Below the pieces are notes generated by a model that saw nothing but the letters and a program-made list of their open reading frames with translations, had not been told where the DNA came from and did no database searches. The position numbers and the translations under genes are program-made. This document shows positions 23,362 through 31,540 of a stretch of 37,278 nt of DNA, in pieces. Origin of the DNA: CAZLRH01 sp964562015. GTDB taxonomy: Bacteria; Verrucomicrobiota; Verrucomicrobiia; Opitutales; JABDGR01. Every line of letters begins with the position of its first letter. Within the stretch, counting starts at the first letter, position 1. Where the stretch lies: the NCBI GenBank assembly GCA_964562015.1, contig CAZLRH010000030.1, forward strand, positions 1 through 37,278, written 5' to 3'.

Positions 23362-23486
23362 CTTGTTTCCCAAAAAATTAAAAAATTTGCGAAATATCAA
23401 AATGTTCGGGCCACGTGCCGCCCAGTGCCAAAGATTGGCTCGCCTCGGGGTGCCGCGGGCGGAAGGATGGAGTTGTTACCCCAGCC

Positions 23487-24860
23487 ATGAGCGATATTAT
23501 TGCCGCCTTGCAGGACGCCGTGGGCGCGCCGCACGTGCTGACCGAGCGGGAGGATATTTTGCCGTACGCCTTTGACGGCACGGCCGGCCTGCGGCAAGTA
23601 CCCCTGGCCGTGGTGTTTCCAGCGGATACGGCGCAGGTGTGCGCATTATTGCGCATTGCGCGCGCACACAACACGCCGGTGGTGACCCGGGGCGCGGGCA
23701 CGGGGTTGAGCGGCGGCAGTGTGCCGGTGCCGGGCGGGCTCGTTCTCGCGATGCAACGGTTCGACCGCATTCTCGAAGTGGACCCGCGCAACCTCACGCT
23801 GCTGACCGAGCCGGGCGTCATCACCCAGCGGCTCGATGAGGTGGCAGCTGAGCACGGCCTGTTTTATCCGCCCGATCCGGGGTCATTGAAGATTTCCACC
23901 ATCGGCGGCAATGTCGCCCACAATTCCGGCGGCCTGCGCGGGCTGAAATACGGCGTCACGCGCGATTATGTGATGGGCCTCGAAGTGGTGCTGCCTGACG
24001 GCACCGCCGCGTGGCTGGGCTCGAAATGCATGAAGGATGTCGCGGGCTATTCGGTGAAGGATTTGTTTGTCGGCTCGGAGGGCACGCTCGGGGTCATCAC
24101 CAAGGTTTTGCTAAAATTGCTGCCGCGACCGGCGGCGAAAGCCACCGTCCTCGCCACCTATGCGACACTGGAGGCTGCCGCCGCGACAGTCTCAGCCATC
24201 ATCGCCGCGCGCATCATCCCGTGCACGCTGGAGTTTCTCGACCAAAAGACCCTGCGCTGTGTGGAAGAGTATGCCCATGTGGGCCTGCCCACCGACGCCG
24301 GCGCGCTGCTGCTCATGGAAACGGACGGCCACCCTGCCGTCATCGAAGAAGAAGCCGTGCGCATGGGTGAACTCGCGCGGGCGCACGGGGCGCTCCTGGT
24401 CCGCCGCGCGGCGGATGCCGCAGAAGCGACCCGCCTGGCCACCGCGCGCCGCAGCGCGTTTTCCGCCCTCGCACGCCTGCGGCCGACCACGATTCTAGAA
24501 GATGTGACCGTGCCGCGCAGTGAATTGGCCGCGATGGTCCGCTTTGTCGGCGAAACGGCGGAGCGCCATCACCTGAATGTCGCGACCTTCGGCCACGCCG
24601 GCGACGGCAACTTGCATCCGACGTTTCTCACCGACGAGCGCGATACCGAGGAAATGCGGCGCGTGCACCTCGCGCTGGATGAAATCGTGGCGGAAACCTT
24701 GCGGCGCGGCGGCACCATCACCGGCGAACACGGCGTCGGCCTGGCGAAAAAAGCCTACCTGCCGCTGCAACGCGACCCCGGCTCCTTCGGCCTGCTGAAA
24801 ACCATCAAGCGCGCGCTCGACCCGGACAACCTGCTTAATCCCGGAAAAATTTTCGATTGA
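23487..24860 (+). CDS. glcD: Glycolate oxidase subunit GlcD (FAD-linked oxidase)
   Basis: 457 aa flavoprotein that oxidises glycolate or D-lactate-type 2-hydroxyacids. The FAD-binding PCMH domain (about residues 35-215) includes PVVTRGAGTGLSGGSVPVPGG, DPGSLKISTIGGNVAHNSGGLRGLKYG and VGSEGTLGVITKV. The C-terminal FAD-oxidase domain ends with the conserved ATFGHAGDGNLHP and TGEHGVGLAKK histidine motifs. The ATG at 23487 fits; an upstream in-frame extension of 24 codons is not conserved. It overlaps the start of glcF by 4 bp (TTGA), implying translational coupling. Confidence 0.95.
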   Translation: MSDIIAALQDAVGAPHVLTEREDILPYAFDGTAGLRQVPLAVVFPADTAQVCALLRIARAHNTPVVTRGAGTGLSGGSVPVPGGLVLAMQRFDRILEVDPRNLTLLTEPGVITQRLDEVAAEHGLFYPPDPGSLKISTIGGNVAHNSGGLRGLKYGVTRDYVMGLEVVLPDGTAAWLGSKCMKDVAGYSVKDLFVGSEGTLGVITKVLLKLLPRPAAKATVLATYATLEAAAATVSAIIAARIIPCTLEFLDQKTLRCVEEYAHVGLPTDAGALLLMETDGHPAVIEEEAVRMGELARAHGALLVRRAADAAEATRLATARRSAFSALARLRPTTILEDVTVPRSELAAMVRFVGETAERHHLNVATFGHAGDGNLHPTFLTDERDTEEMRRVHLALDEIVAETLRRGGTITGEHGVGLAKKAYLPLQRDPGSFGLLKTIKRALDPDNLLNPGKIFD

Positions 24861-26206
24861 ACGAGCCTCCGCCAGCGCCAAAAAACCTGCTCGCCGCCCT
24901 GGACTTTGCGGCGTTGCAGCAATGCATGCACTGCGGCTTGTGCCTGCCGACCTGCCCGACCTTCGTCGAGACGGGGCGCGAACGGTACAGCCCGCGCGGG
25001 CGCATCGCGCTGATGCGCGCCGTGGCCGACGGGGAATTGCCCGTGACGCGTGGCTTCGGCGAGGAAATGTACGACTGCCTCGGCTGTCTCGCGTGCGTGA
25101 GCGCGTGCCCCGCGGGCGTGGATTATGCGTTGCTCCTCGGGGTGGCCCGCGCCGAGGTGGAGCGCACGGGGATTCTCAATGAAGGCCAACCCGCGCGCTC
25201 CTTTTGGCGGACGCTTACCCTGCGCACCTTATTCACGAGTCCGCGCCTTCTGCATGGGGCCGGACGGCTTCTGCGCTTCTGGCAACGCTCCGGCTTGCGC
25301 GATTTTTGCGCCCGCCTCGGTTTGTTGCGCTTATTGCCGGAGAATTTGCGCCCGCTCGAACCACTCACCCCGCGCATGAGTCCGCAGTTTTCCGCTGAAA
25401 TCATCCGCGAACAGGAAAGCCCGGCGACTCCGCGCTACCGCGTGGGCCTGCTCACCGGCTGCGTGCAAGACCTCGCCTTCGCCGACGTGAATCGCGACAC
25501 GGCGGACGTGCTGCTCGCCAACGGCTGCGCGGTCTTCACGCCGCGGGCGCAAATGTGCTGCGGCTCGCTGCACGCGCATCATGGAGAAACCGCGCTGGCG
25601 GCCGGCCTCGCGCGCCGGTTGCTCGATTTGTTCGATTTGGATCAGCTCGACGCCATTATCACCAACGCGGGCGGCTGCGGAAGCCACCTGAAACATTTTT
25701 CCCGATTGCTCGCGAACGATCCCGCCTATGCCGCGCGCGCCCGGCGCTGGGACGGCCTGGTCAAGGACATCCATGAGTGGCTGGCGCATATCGGCCTGAC
25801 GCCGGTGGCCGCCGCTTCTGGACCAGCGGCGGAAGCCGTCGTCGTGGCCTATCACGAAAGCTGCCATTTGTGTCACGGGCAAAAAATTTCCGCCCAACCG
25901 CGAGAAATTTTGCGCGCCGTGCCGGGGGTGCAACTCGCCGCGTTGCGCGAAGCCGATTGGTGCTGCGGGAGCGCGGGCACCTACAATCTCACGCATCCGG
26001 AAGCAGCGGAAAAATTGCTCACGCGCAAACTCGGCCATCTCGCCGCAACGCACGCGTCCGTCGTGGCCACGGCCAACCCGGGCTGCCATTTGCAGCTCGA
26101 AAACGGCCTGCGCGTGCGCGGAAAATCTGCGAGCGTGCGCGTGGCGCATCCGGTGTCCCTGCTGGCCGCGGCCTACCGCGCCGCCGGACAGGTGCCGGGG
26201 CGGTGA
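24857..26206 (+). CDS. glcF: Glycolate oxidase iron-sulphur subunit GlcF
   Basis: 449 aa electron-transfer partner of GlcD. Two [4Fe-4S] clusters are predicted: C23, C26, C29 and C33 in CMHCGLCLPTCP, and C74, C77, C80 and C84 in CLGCLACVSACP. Two CCG domains follow, with MCCGSLHAHHG near residue 235 and WCCGSAGTYNL near 370. The start is a TTG at 24857 that overlaps the glcD stop. No glcE homologue lies in the window, so the enzyme may be the two-subunit form. It probably sits at the cytoplasmic membrane, feeding electrons to the quinone pool. Confidence 0.94.
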   Translation: MNEPPPAPKNLLAALDFAALQQCMHCGLCLPTCPTFVETGRERYSPRGRIALMRAVADGELPVTRGFGEEMYDCLGCLACVSACPAGVDYALLLGVARAEVERTGILNEGQPARSFWRTLTLRTLFTSPRLLHGAGRLLRFWQRSGLRDFCARLGLLRLLPENLRPLEPLTPRMSPQFSAEIIREQESPATPRYRVGLLTGCVQDLAFADVNRDTADVLLANGCAVFTPRAQMCCGSLHAHHGETALAAGLARRLLDLFDLDQLDAIITNAGGCGSHLKHFSRLLANDPAYAARARRWDGLVKDIHEWLAHIGLTPVAAASGPAAEAVVVAYHESCHLCHGQKISAQPREILRAVPGVQLAALREADWCCGSAGTYNLTHPEAAEKLLTRKLGHLAATHASVVATANPGCHLQLENGLRVRGKSASVRVAHPVSLLAAAYRAAGQVPGR

Positions 26207-26247
26207 ATGTTTTGACAAACCAGCGCCCCCCGCGCCAACGTGAGCGG

Positions 26248-26775
26248 ATGCACGCGGGCAAATTCATCGGCGGAGGTTTGCTGCTCGCCGTTTTATTTGC
26301 CGGTTGCGGCGGAAAAAACTCGGGCCCAACCACGGCGCCGGCGGCCGCCACCGGCCCGGCGGTCGGAGAAATCCCGGTGACCCAGGACTTTGGTGTGCAG
26401 GTCGTGCAATTTATCGCGTCGGACTCGATGCGCTACAATGGCAATCACTTTTCCGTGCCCACCGGCCAGCCGGTGCGCCTCGAATTAAAAAATACCGGGC
26501 GCACGTCGCGCGAGGTGATGGCGCATAATGTCGTCGTCTTGCAGCCGGGCACCGACCTGGCGGCGTTCGACCTGATCGCGGTGACGGCCAAAGCTGAAAA
26601 TTATCTGGGCGCGGCGCAACTGGACGCCGTGGTCACGCACACGCCCCTGGCCGGGCCCAACCAGACGGTGCAGGTGGAATTTACGGCCCCCGCGCCCGGC
26701 GACTATCCGTTCCTGTGCACGTTTCCCGGTCATTTTGTCGCGGGCATGCAAGGCACGATGACTGTAACTCCCTGA
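26248..26775 (+). CDS. Azurin-like cupredoxin lipoprotein
   Basis: 175 aa. A lipoprotein signal peptide with lipobox LFAGC gives C20 as the lipid-bearing residue. An Ala/Pro/Gly linker follows, then an azurin/plastocyanin fold (about residues 48-175). The type 1 copper ligands are all present: H93 in MAHNVVV, then C157, H162 and M167 in CTFPGHFVAGMQG. It closely follows bacterial azurin (SDSMRYNGNHFSVP matches its N-terminal strand). It would carry electrons outside the cytoplasmic membrane. The ATG is 41 bp after glcF on the same strand, so it may be co-expressed. Confidence 0.93.
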   Translation: MHAGKFIGGGLLLAVLFAGCGGKNSGPTTAPAAATGPAVGEIPVTQDFGVQVVQFIASDSMRYNGNHFSVPTGQPVRLELKNTGRTSREVMAHNVVVLQPGTDLAAFDLIAVTAKAENYLGAAQLDAVVTHTPLAGPNQTVQVEFTAPAPGDYPFLCTFPGHFVAGMQGTMTVTP

Positions 26776-26786
26776 CCCGCGCTTGA

Positions 26787-26806
26787 TTGGCACGCGCTGT
26801 GCTTTT
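26787..26806 (+). promoter_or_regulatory. Sigma-54 (RpoN) type promoter of the RRM gene
   Basis: TTGGCACG at the -24 region and TGCTTTT at the -12 region have GG (26789-26790) and GC (26801-26802) separated by exactly 10 bp. This fits the YTGGCACGRNNNTTGCW consensus at all but two constrained positions. The expected start is near 26813, about 60 nt before the ATG at 26875. Confidence 0.6.
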
Positions 26807-26874
26807 GAAGATGCAGCCAGAGGCCGGGTCGCCGCCTTGCCGGGCGGGCGTCGCGTCTCTGAAAATTATCTGCC

Positions 26875-27138
26875 ATGAAAAAGTCTGTGTACGTCGGCAA
26901 CCTGCCTTTTTCCGCGACCGAAACCGAGATTCATGATTTGTTCACGCCCTTCAGTGCGGTGCACGGCGTGAAAATCATCCTGGACCGCGCGACGGGCCGC
27001 TCGCGCGGTTTTGCGTTTGTCGAGGTGGATGCCGACAAGGCCGAGGCCGCCATCAAGGGGCTCGACGGCAAGCCGATGAAAGACCGCCCGTTAAAAGTGA
27101 ACGAGGCGAAATTCCGCTCGCCCGCCGCCGCCGTGTAA
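26875..27138 (+). CDS. RRM-domain RNA-binding protein
   Basis: 87 aa, essentially one RNA recognition motif. RNP2 is VYVGNL (residues 5-10) and RNP1 is RGFAFVEV (residues 44-51), with the usual beta-alpha-beta spacing and the aromatic residues that stack on RNA. Small RRM proteins of this kind occur in cyanobacteria and PVC bacteria and bind single-stranded RNA, often under cold or stress. There is no Gly-rich tail. A sigma-54-like promoter lies about 70 bp upstream, suggesting environmentally controlled expression. Confidence 0.95.
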   Translation: MKKSVYVGNLPFSATETEIHDLFTPFSAVHGVKIILDRATGRSRGFAFVEVDADKAEAAIKGLDGKPMKDRPLKVNEAKFRSPAAAV

Positions 27139-27237
27139 GCGGATCCACCTCGGGCACGGGAAATCGCCGGGGAAAAATTGCGGCGTGACAAAACGCGCGC
27201 AATTTCATTAGTCGCAGGCACCCCCTTGGGTTACCCC

Positions 27238-28443
27238 ATGCCCCCTGCCAACCGCTCCCGCCTGTTTGCCGCCAGTTGCGTCGCCCTGATTGTCACCGCC
27301 ATGAGTTTCGCCATCCGCGGCGGCACCATGGGTGAGATCGGTGCCCGCTTCACCCTCCGTAATGAAGCGCTCGGCTGGATTGACGGCGCGGCCTTTTGGG
27401 GCTTCACCCTCGCGATGGTGGTCGGCGGCCCGCTGTGTGACATCGTCGGCATGAAGCGCGTGGCCGGCGCGGCGTTTGTGTGCCATCTGGCGGGCTTGCT
27501 GGTTACGATTTTTGCGCAAGGCTTCTGGTCCTTGTATGCTGGCACACTTTTGATCGGCATCGGCAACGGGTCGGTCGAGGCCGCCTGCAATCCCCTCATC
27601 GCGACAATGTATCCGGAGGAAAAGACCAAGCGGCTGAATCGTTTCCACGTCTGGTTTCCGGGCGGCAATGTCATCGGCGGCCTGGTGGCCTATGCCATGT
27701 CGAATATGAATTTTACCGCCTTCACCCACTACGGGTCGTGGCGCTTAAAAACCGCCGTCATGCTGGTGCCCCTGGCGGTCTATGGCTGGATGTTCCTGGG
27801 GCAAAATTTGCCCCGCACCGAGCGCGTCCAATCCGGCGTTTCCACCGAGGCCATGTTTAAGGAATGCCTGCGGCCGTTGTTTTTACTTTTGCTCGTCTGC
27901 ATGGCCATGACGGCGTGCACGGAACTCGGCCCCAATCAGTGGATACCGAATATTCTCACCGCGTCGGCGGGCGTCTCCGGCATCCTCGTGTTCGTATGGA
28001 TTAACGGGCTGATGGCCGTGGGCCGGCAATTTGCCGGGCCGGTGGTGCACCGCCTCGCGCCGGGTGGGATGTTGCTGGCCTCGGCCATTATTGCCGCAGT
28101 GGGCGTGTGGTGCTTGAGTGTGGCCACTGGCGGAGCCGCCACCTTTGCGGCGGCCACCGTATTTGCCGTGGGGGTATGTTATTTCTGGCCCACGATGATC
28201 GGATTTATTTCCGAACGTTGCCCCCGCACGGGCGCAGTGGGCCTGGCGCTGATGGGCGGCACCGGGATGCTCGCCGTGAATTTTGTGCTCCCCTACATGG
28301 GCCACATTTACGACACCGAGGGCGGTCCCGCGGCCTTGCGCGCGGTGGGCGTGCTGCCGATTATCTTGGTCTTTGTCTTCGGCGCGCTTTGGCTGCGCGA
28401 CCGCGCACGCGGCGGCTACCAAGCGGAGAAGCTGGGGAGCTAG
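27238..28443 (+). CDS. Major facilitator superfamily transporter
   Basis: 401 aa with about 11-12 hydrophobic helices. The inter-helix 2-3 region GGPLCDIVGMKRVAG corresponds to MFS motif A (GxxxDRxGRR, here degenerate), with a central hydrophilic stretch at about residues 195-215. The remaining helices are spread evenly over the length. The overall look is of a sugar or carboxylate permease (FucP/NNP-like), but the substrate is unknown. The ATG at 27238 directly precedes the first helix; an upstream TTG frame from 27178 adds 20 non-hydrophobic residues. It is on the same strand as the RRM gene. Confidence 0.88.
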   Translation: MPPANRSRLFAASCVALIVTAMSFAIRGGTMGEIGARFTLRNEALGWIDGAAFWGFTLAMVVGGPLCDIVGMKRVAGAAFVCHLAGLLVTIFAQGFWSLYAGTLLIGIGNGSVEAACNPLIATMYPEEKTKRLNRFHVWFPGGNVIGGLVAYAMSNMNFTAFTHYGSWRLKTAVMLVPLAVYGWMFLGQNLPRTERVQSGVSTEAMFKECLRPLFLLLLVCMAMTACTELGPNQWIPNILTASAGVSGILVFVWINGLMAVGRQFAGPVVHRLAPGGMLLASAIIAAVGVWCLSVATGGAATFAAATVFAVGVCYFWPTMIGFISERCPRTGAVGLALMGGTGMLAVNFVLPYMGHIYDTEGGPAALRAVGVLPIILVFVFGALWLRDRARGGYQAEKLGS

Positions 28444-28498
28444 GAGCGGAAGCGGAGCAGTATTGCAATTTTCTCCACCCTCCGGCATATTTTTTCGC

Positions 28499-28696
28499 AT
28501 GAGCACAGCAGAACTCATGCGGACGGTAGCCGGCTTGCCCGCCGATCAACAAAATAAGTTGGCGGCCTTTTTGCAGCGTTTGCGGATGCGGCACGACGCA
28601 GCGTGGCGCAAAGAAATGGCCCGCCGCCTCGACGACCGCCGTCCTGGTCGCTGGGTGAGCTTGGGGGATTGGAAGAAGAAAGCCGCCAAGTCATGA
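28499..28696 (+). CDS. Small antitoxin-like protein
   Basis: 65 aa starting MSTAELMRTVAGLPADQQNKLAAFL. It is a helical, charged protein whose opening (helix, then LPADQQNKLAAFLQRL) resembles short antitoxins of type II toxin-antitoxin pairs. It ends in a basic WKKKAAKS tail. The last bases overlap the next start (ATGA), the classic antitoxin-toxin coupling. The downstream partner is a broken toxin-like gene, which supports this reading. No DNA-binding fold is obvious. Confidence 0.7.
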   Translation: MSTAELMRTVAGLPADQQNKLAAFLQRLRMRHDAAWRKEMARRLDDRRPGRWVSLGDWKKKAAKS

Positions 28697-28953
28697 TTTC
28701 GGCCTACCGCGTTTTTATCGCGGCTGAAGTGGTGGTGGCCTTGCGCAGTTGTCCGAGCGCCCAAAAGAAAAAAGTGGCTGGCTTCTTTGACGCCCTGGCC
28801 AAAAATCCCTCCCTTGCTGGAGACTAGGTGGAGTAAGATGAGGTGGGCCGCCCGCTGGAGGTGCACCTTTCCGGCCGCTCTGCGGTCGTTTCCTGGACCG
28901 ACCATGCCGTGCGAGAAATCAAAATACTGGAATTGAAAAATGCCGGCACTTGA
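28693..28953 (+). pseudogene. Type II toxin-like gene interrupted by two in-frame stops
   Basis: From the ATG at 28693 the frame reads MISAYRVFIAAEVVVALRSC...NPSLAGD, then stops at TAG (28825-28827). Without a frame change it continues VE, stop TAA (28834-28836), then DEVGRPLEVHLSGRSAVVSWTDHAVREIKILELKNAGT and TGA (28951-28953). The rejoined 86-codon product resembles small RelE/HigB-like toxins that read GDYEEKDETGRxxxVKxxGxYAxxxWxDHAVKEVKV, with the stops falling on the Tyr and Lys/Gln positions. Single-base changes could make each stop. An intact coupled antitoxin-like gene remains upstream. Confidence 0.7.
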
Positions 28954-28965
28954 AGCCGCCGAAAC

Positions 28966-30213
28966 TCATACCTTCGCAAACAGCGCGAGGGTCGCGCTGT
29001 AGCCGTGGATGAAATTGCGCGGGCCGACGGGCCCGAATTCGCCGTTGCCGAAAAAGCCGGCAAATTCAAACGGCGCAAACGCGCGGGCCACGAGGTCGGC
29101 GTCGTGGTTGGGCTGGCCGAAGAGGTGCGTGCCGCGGCCGTTGCAGACGCAGAGGCACCCGCCATATACGGGCCGGCCCGCGAGGTCGGCGCGAGCCTGC
29201 GTCAAGTGCTCCGCGAGATCGGCGGTCGCGGCGGCGGCGTCGCGCAACTGGAACTGCACCGTCTGCCCCGAGCGCGGGAACGCGGCCACCGCCAGCGCGC
29301 CGGAGCGCGGGTCGCCTCCAATAAGATTTCGTATCAGGAAGTCTCCACGACGGAATTCATCGCGGTACTCGTTGACGGCGAGGCCCACAAACAGATTGCC
29401 CTGCGCGCGGGCCCGCATTTCCGCCGGGAGGTTGACGAAAGTTTCCTGCAACACCTCGTAGGCCGGGCGGTTGCCGATTTGATGGATGACGTTGCCTTCC
29501 GCGCGCGTGATGGTCCAAGTGTCGCCGACAGGCTCGCAGCCCTGGGCCACCAAGCCCGTGATGCCGACCGCGCCGCCGACGGCCACGCCGACGCCGCCTT
29601 CGTCAAATACCTGGCCGTTGAGATAAACCTGGCTCGCAAATTCACCGTCGCGCCCAGCCGCCAGCCCGCCGAGGATGGGCCGGGGCGCATAAGTTGTATT
29701 CCAGCCGCGCAACCACTGGTCGCTGCGCATGTGAAACGGATCAGCGAAAACGAGCCATCCGTTTACGGCTTCGGGCGCGACTCCGGAGCGGCGGGCCCAG
29801 TAGCCCGCGCCGTCGTCGGCCTCGACATCCGGTGCGTTAAAATGAAAACCCTGCACCTGCGCGCCGGGCAAATGGTAAAGCGCGAGCGCGAGCCCGGCGT
29901 TGCCCTCGATTTCCCGGCTGTTGGCGACGAGCGCATGGCTCGAGCAGCCGGCGAGCAGCGGCACGCGCGCATGCACGCGCACCAGTTCGAGCACTTCGCG
30001 CGCGTGCGCGTGAAAGGGTGGGGCGAGAAAAATCAATCCCAGGGTCGGCGGCCCCGCCGTCAGGCGCAGGCGCAACGCCGCAGCAAATTCCTCCAGCTTT
30101 TTTTCATCGAACGGCCCGGCCAGATGGCCGGCGGCGGCGTGCCCCGGCATCGACTCCAAGGGCGGAATCGGTTCCGCTGCGGGCCCCGGATTTTCGCCAC
30201 CTTGCTCACTCAT
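28966..30213 (-). CDS. FIST domain-containing signal transduction protein
   Basis: 415 aa. The N-terminal FIST domain (about residues 25-225) includes LLAGCSSHALVANSREIEGNAGLAL and GWLVFADPFH. The FIST_C domain (about 230-390) ends GGCLCVCNGRGTHLFGQPNHDADLVARAF, FAGFFGNGEFGPVGPRNFIHGYSATLALF, the conserved C-terminal signature. FIST proteins are thought to bind small ligands such as amino acids in signalling. I chose the ATG at 30213 (MSEQGGENPG); upstream in-frame codons overlap the DUF3095 gene and look unlike protein. It is the last gene of a minus-strand run, 46 bp after DUF3095. Confidence 0.9.
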   Translation of the reverse strand: MSEQGGENPGPAAEPIPPLESMPGHAAAGHLAGPFDEKKLEEFAAALRLRLTAGPPTLGLIFLAPPFHAHAREVLELVRVHARVPLLAGCSSHALVANSREIEGNAGLALALYHLPGAQVQGFHFNAPDVEADDGAGYWARRSGVAPEAVNGWLVFADPFHMRSDQWLRGWNTTYAPRPILGGLAAGRDGEFASQVYLNGQVFDEGGVGVAVGGAVGITGLVAQGCEPVGDTWTITRAEGNVIHQIGNRPAYEVLQETFVNLPAEMRARAQGNLFVGLAVNEYRDEFRRGDFLIRNLIGGDPRSGALAVAAFPRSGQTVQFQLRDAAAATADLAEHLTQARADLAGRPVYGGCLCVCNGRGTHLFGQPNHDADLVARAFAPFEFAGFFGNGEFGPVGPRNFIHGYSATLALFAKV

Positions 30214-30259
30214 GATCCGAGCATGACGGATTTTTCCGCCGGACGCAATCGCGCAAGTG

Positions 30260-31489
30260 TCATGCCTGCCGCTCCGCCAGACGCGCCTTGAGGTCGGCGG
30301 CGGCGCGGGCATAACCGCCGTCTGCCCCGTCGATAAAATGCAGGTGCCCGCCCTCGCGTTCGAAAATGAGGCAGGTGACGAGCGCCTCCTTCGCGATGTG
30401 CAATCCATACGCCAGTTCGCCGGCGCGCTGGCGTTCCTCGAGCCAGACCACCAATTTTTCGCGTTGCGCGGGGGAGGAAGACAGCACCATGCGCAGGACG
30501 CCGTCAAATTTCCTAAAGTCGCTGTGCCGCACAAGGTGCTCCTTGTATTGGCCCCAGTCGGCCGGCAGCGTTTTGATGCGGTTGCGCATGAGCCAGTCGC
30601 CCACGGCCGATTCGAGGCGAATCCACAGTTTATATAGCGCGCGCCCGAATGCGCCCGCCTGGCTGCGCTGCACGCGCGTTTCACCCTCGTAGGCGGCGCC
30701 GCCGCTGGCCAGCTTCAGTTGGTTGACGGCGATGGGATGGCCGCCCGATTGCTCGCCGAAAAGCTCCTTCAATTGGGCGAGGAAAGCATTGTACACGCGG
30801 ACATCGGCGGCGCTATTGCGCCCGGTGGCGAGGACGAGCAGCGCCAACGTTTCCCCGGGCTCGCTGGGCACGCCATTCCAACGACACTCGAGGCCCGCAA
30901 ATGTTTTGGCATCGGGCGGAGCATCCCCTTCGACGCGAAAACGCGCGCCGGCCTGCGGATCTTTGATGGTTTTCTCCGCCCACGCCATGCCATCACCCCA
31001 AAACGCCGCGAGCGCAAAACGTTCGGACAGCGGGACACGGGCCACGCGCACGTCGTGGCCCGCGGCCCGAATTTCGCGCAGGGGGACCACGCCCACCCGC
31101 AGCCCCAGGTCGAAACCGTCGCGCGCCATGCGGCGGGTGGCGAGAAAAGCCGGCATCGCGCGCTCGAGCTCGGAGGCGGGCAGCGCCAGCATCGCGCCGT
31201 CACCGCCAAAGACGAAGGGCAAATTCGAATGGCCGAGGGCGTTGAAAGTGGCGATGAGGAGCGAACTGCCGACGAGATTCACGTCCTTGTACTGGCCGCG
31301 CGCGATGGCGGCGGTCGAGCCCTCCACGTCCCCAATGACGAGCACCCAATCCTCCGGCAGCGGCGCGTAAACCTCCGTGCGCGTGACATCGGCGAACGAC
31401 GGGCAGACCGGCACGGCGGCGTAAAAAGCGAAGGGATCGGCAGCAGCAGACACGACGATGCCAGCATGGACAAAATTTAGCTCCTGCAC
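30260..31489 (-). CDS. DUF3095 protein (class III nucleotidyl cyclase-like)
   Basis: 409 aa. The pattern SFADVTRTEVYAPLPEDWVLVIGDVEGSTAAIARGQYKDVNLVGSS, then FVFGGDGAMLALP, is diagnostic of DUF3095, annotated as adenylate cyclase-related. The GDVEGST and FGGDGA segments sit where the metal-binding aspartates and the tight turn of class III cyclases lie. Activity is uncertain. The start could be the GTG at 31489 or an in-frame GTG at 31459, which would give MSAAADPFAFYAAVPV. It stands between the GT-C/TPR genes and the FIST gene, all on the same strand. Confidence 0.88.
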   Translation of the reverse strand: MQELNFVHAGIVVSAAADPFAFYAAVPVCPSFADVTRTEVYAPLPEDWVLVIGDVEGSTAAIARGQYKDVNLVGSSLLIATFNALGHSNLPFVFGGDGAMLALPASELERAMPAFLATRRMARDGFDLGLRVGVVPLREIRAAGHDVRVARVPLSERFALAAFWGDGMAWAEKTIKDPQAGARFRVEGDAPPDAKTFAGLECRWNGVPSEPGETLALLVLATGRNSAADVRVYNAFLAQLKELFGEQSGGHPIAVNQLKLASGGAAYEGETRVQRSQAGAFGRALYKLWIRLESAVGDWLMRNRIKTLPADWGQYKEHLVRHSDFRKFDGVLRMVLSSSPAQREKLVVWLEERQRAGELAYGLHIAKEALVTCLIFEREGGHLHFIDGADGGYARAAADLKARLAERQA

Positions 31490-31540
31490 AAAGCGTTTCT
31501 TACCCTACTTCTGACACGCACGCCACACTTGCACGCCCAT

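Noticed and set aside
28966..30291. Long plus-strand frame (428 codons) at 29005-30291
   Set aside because: It is antisense to the FIST gene; it has no recognisable domains and is Ala/Arg/Gly-biased as expected of a GC-rich shadow frame.
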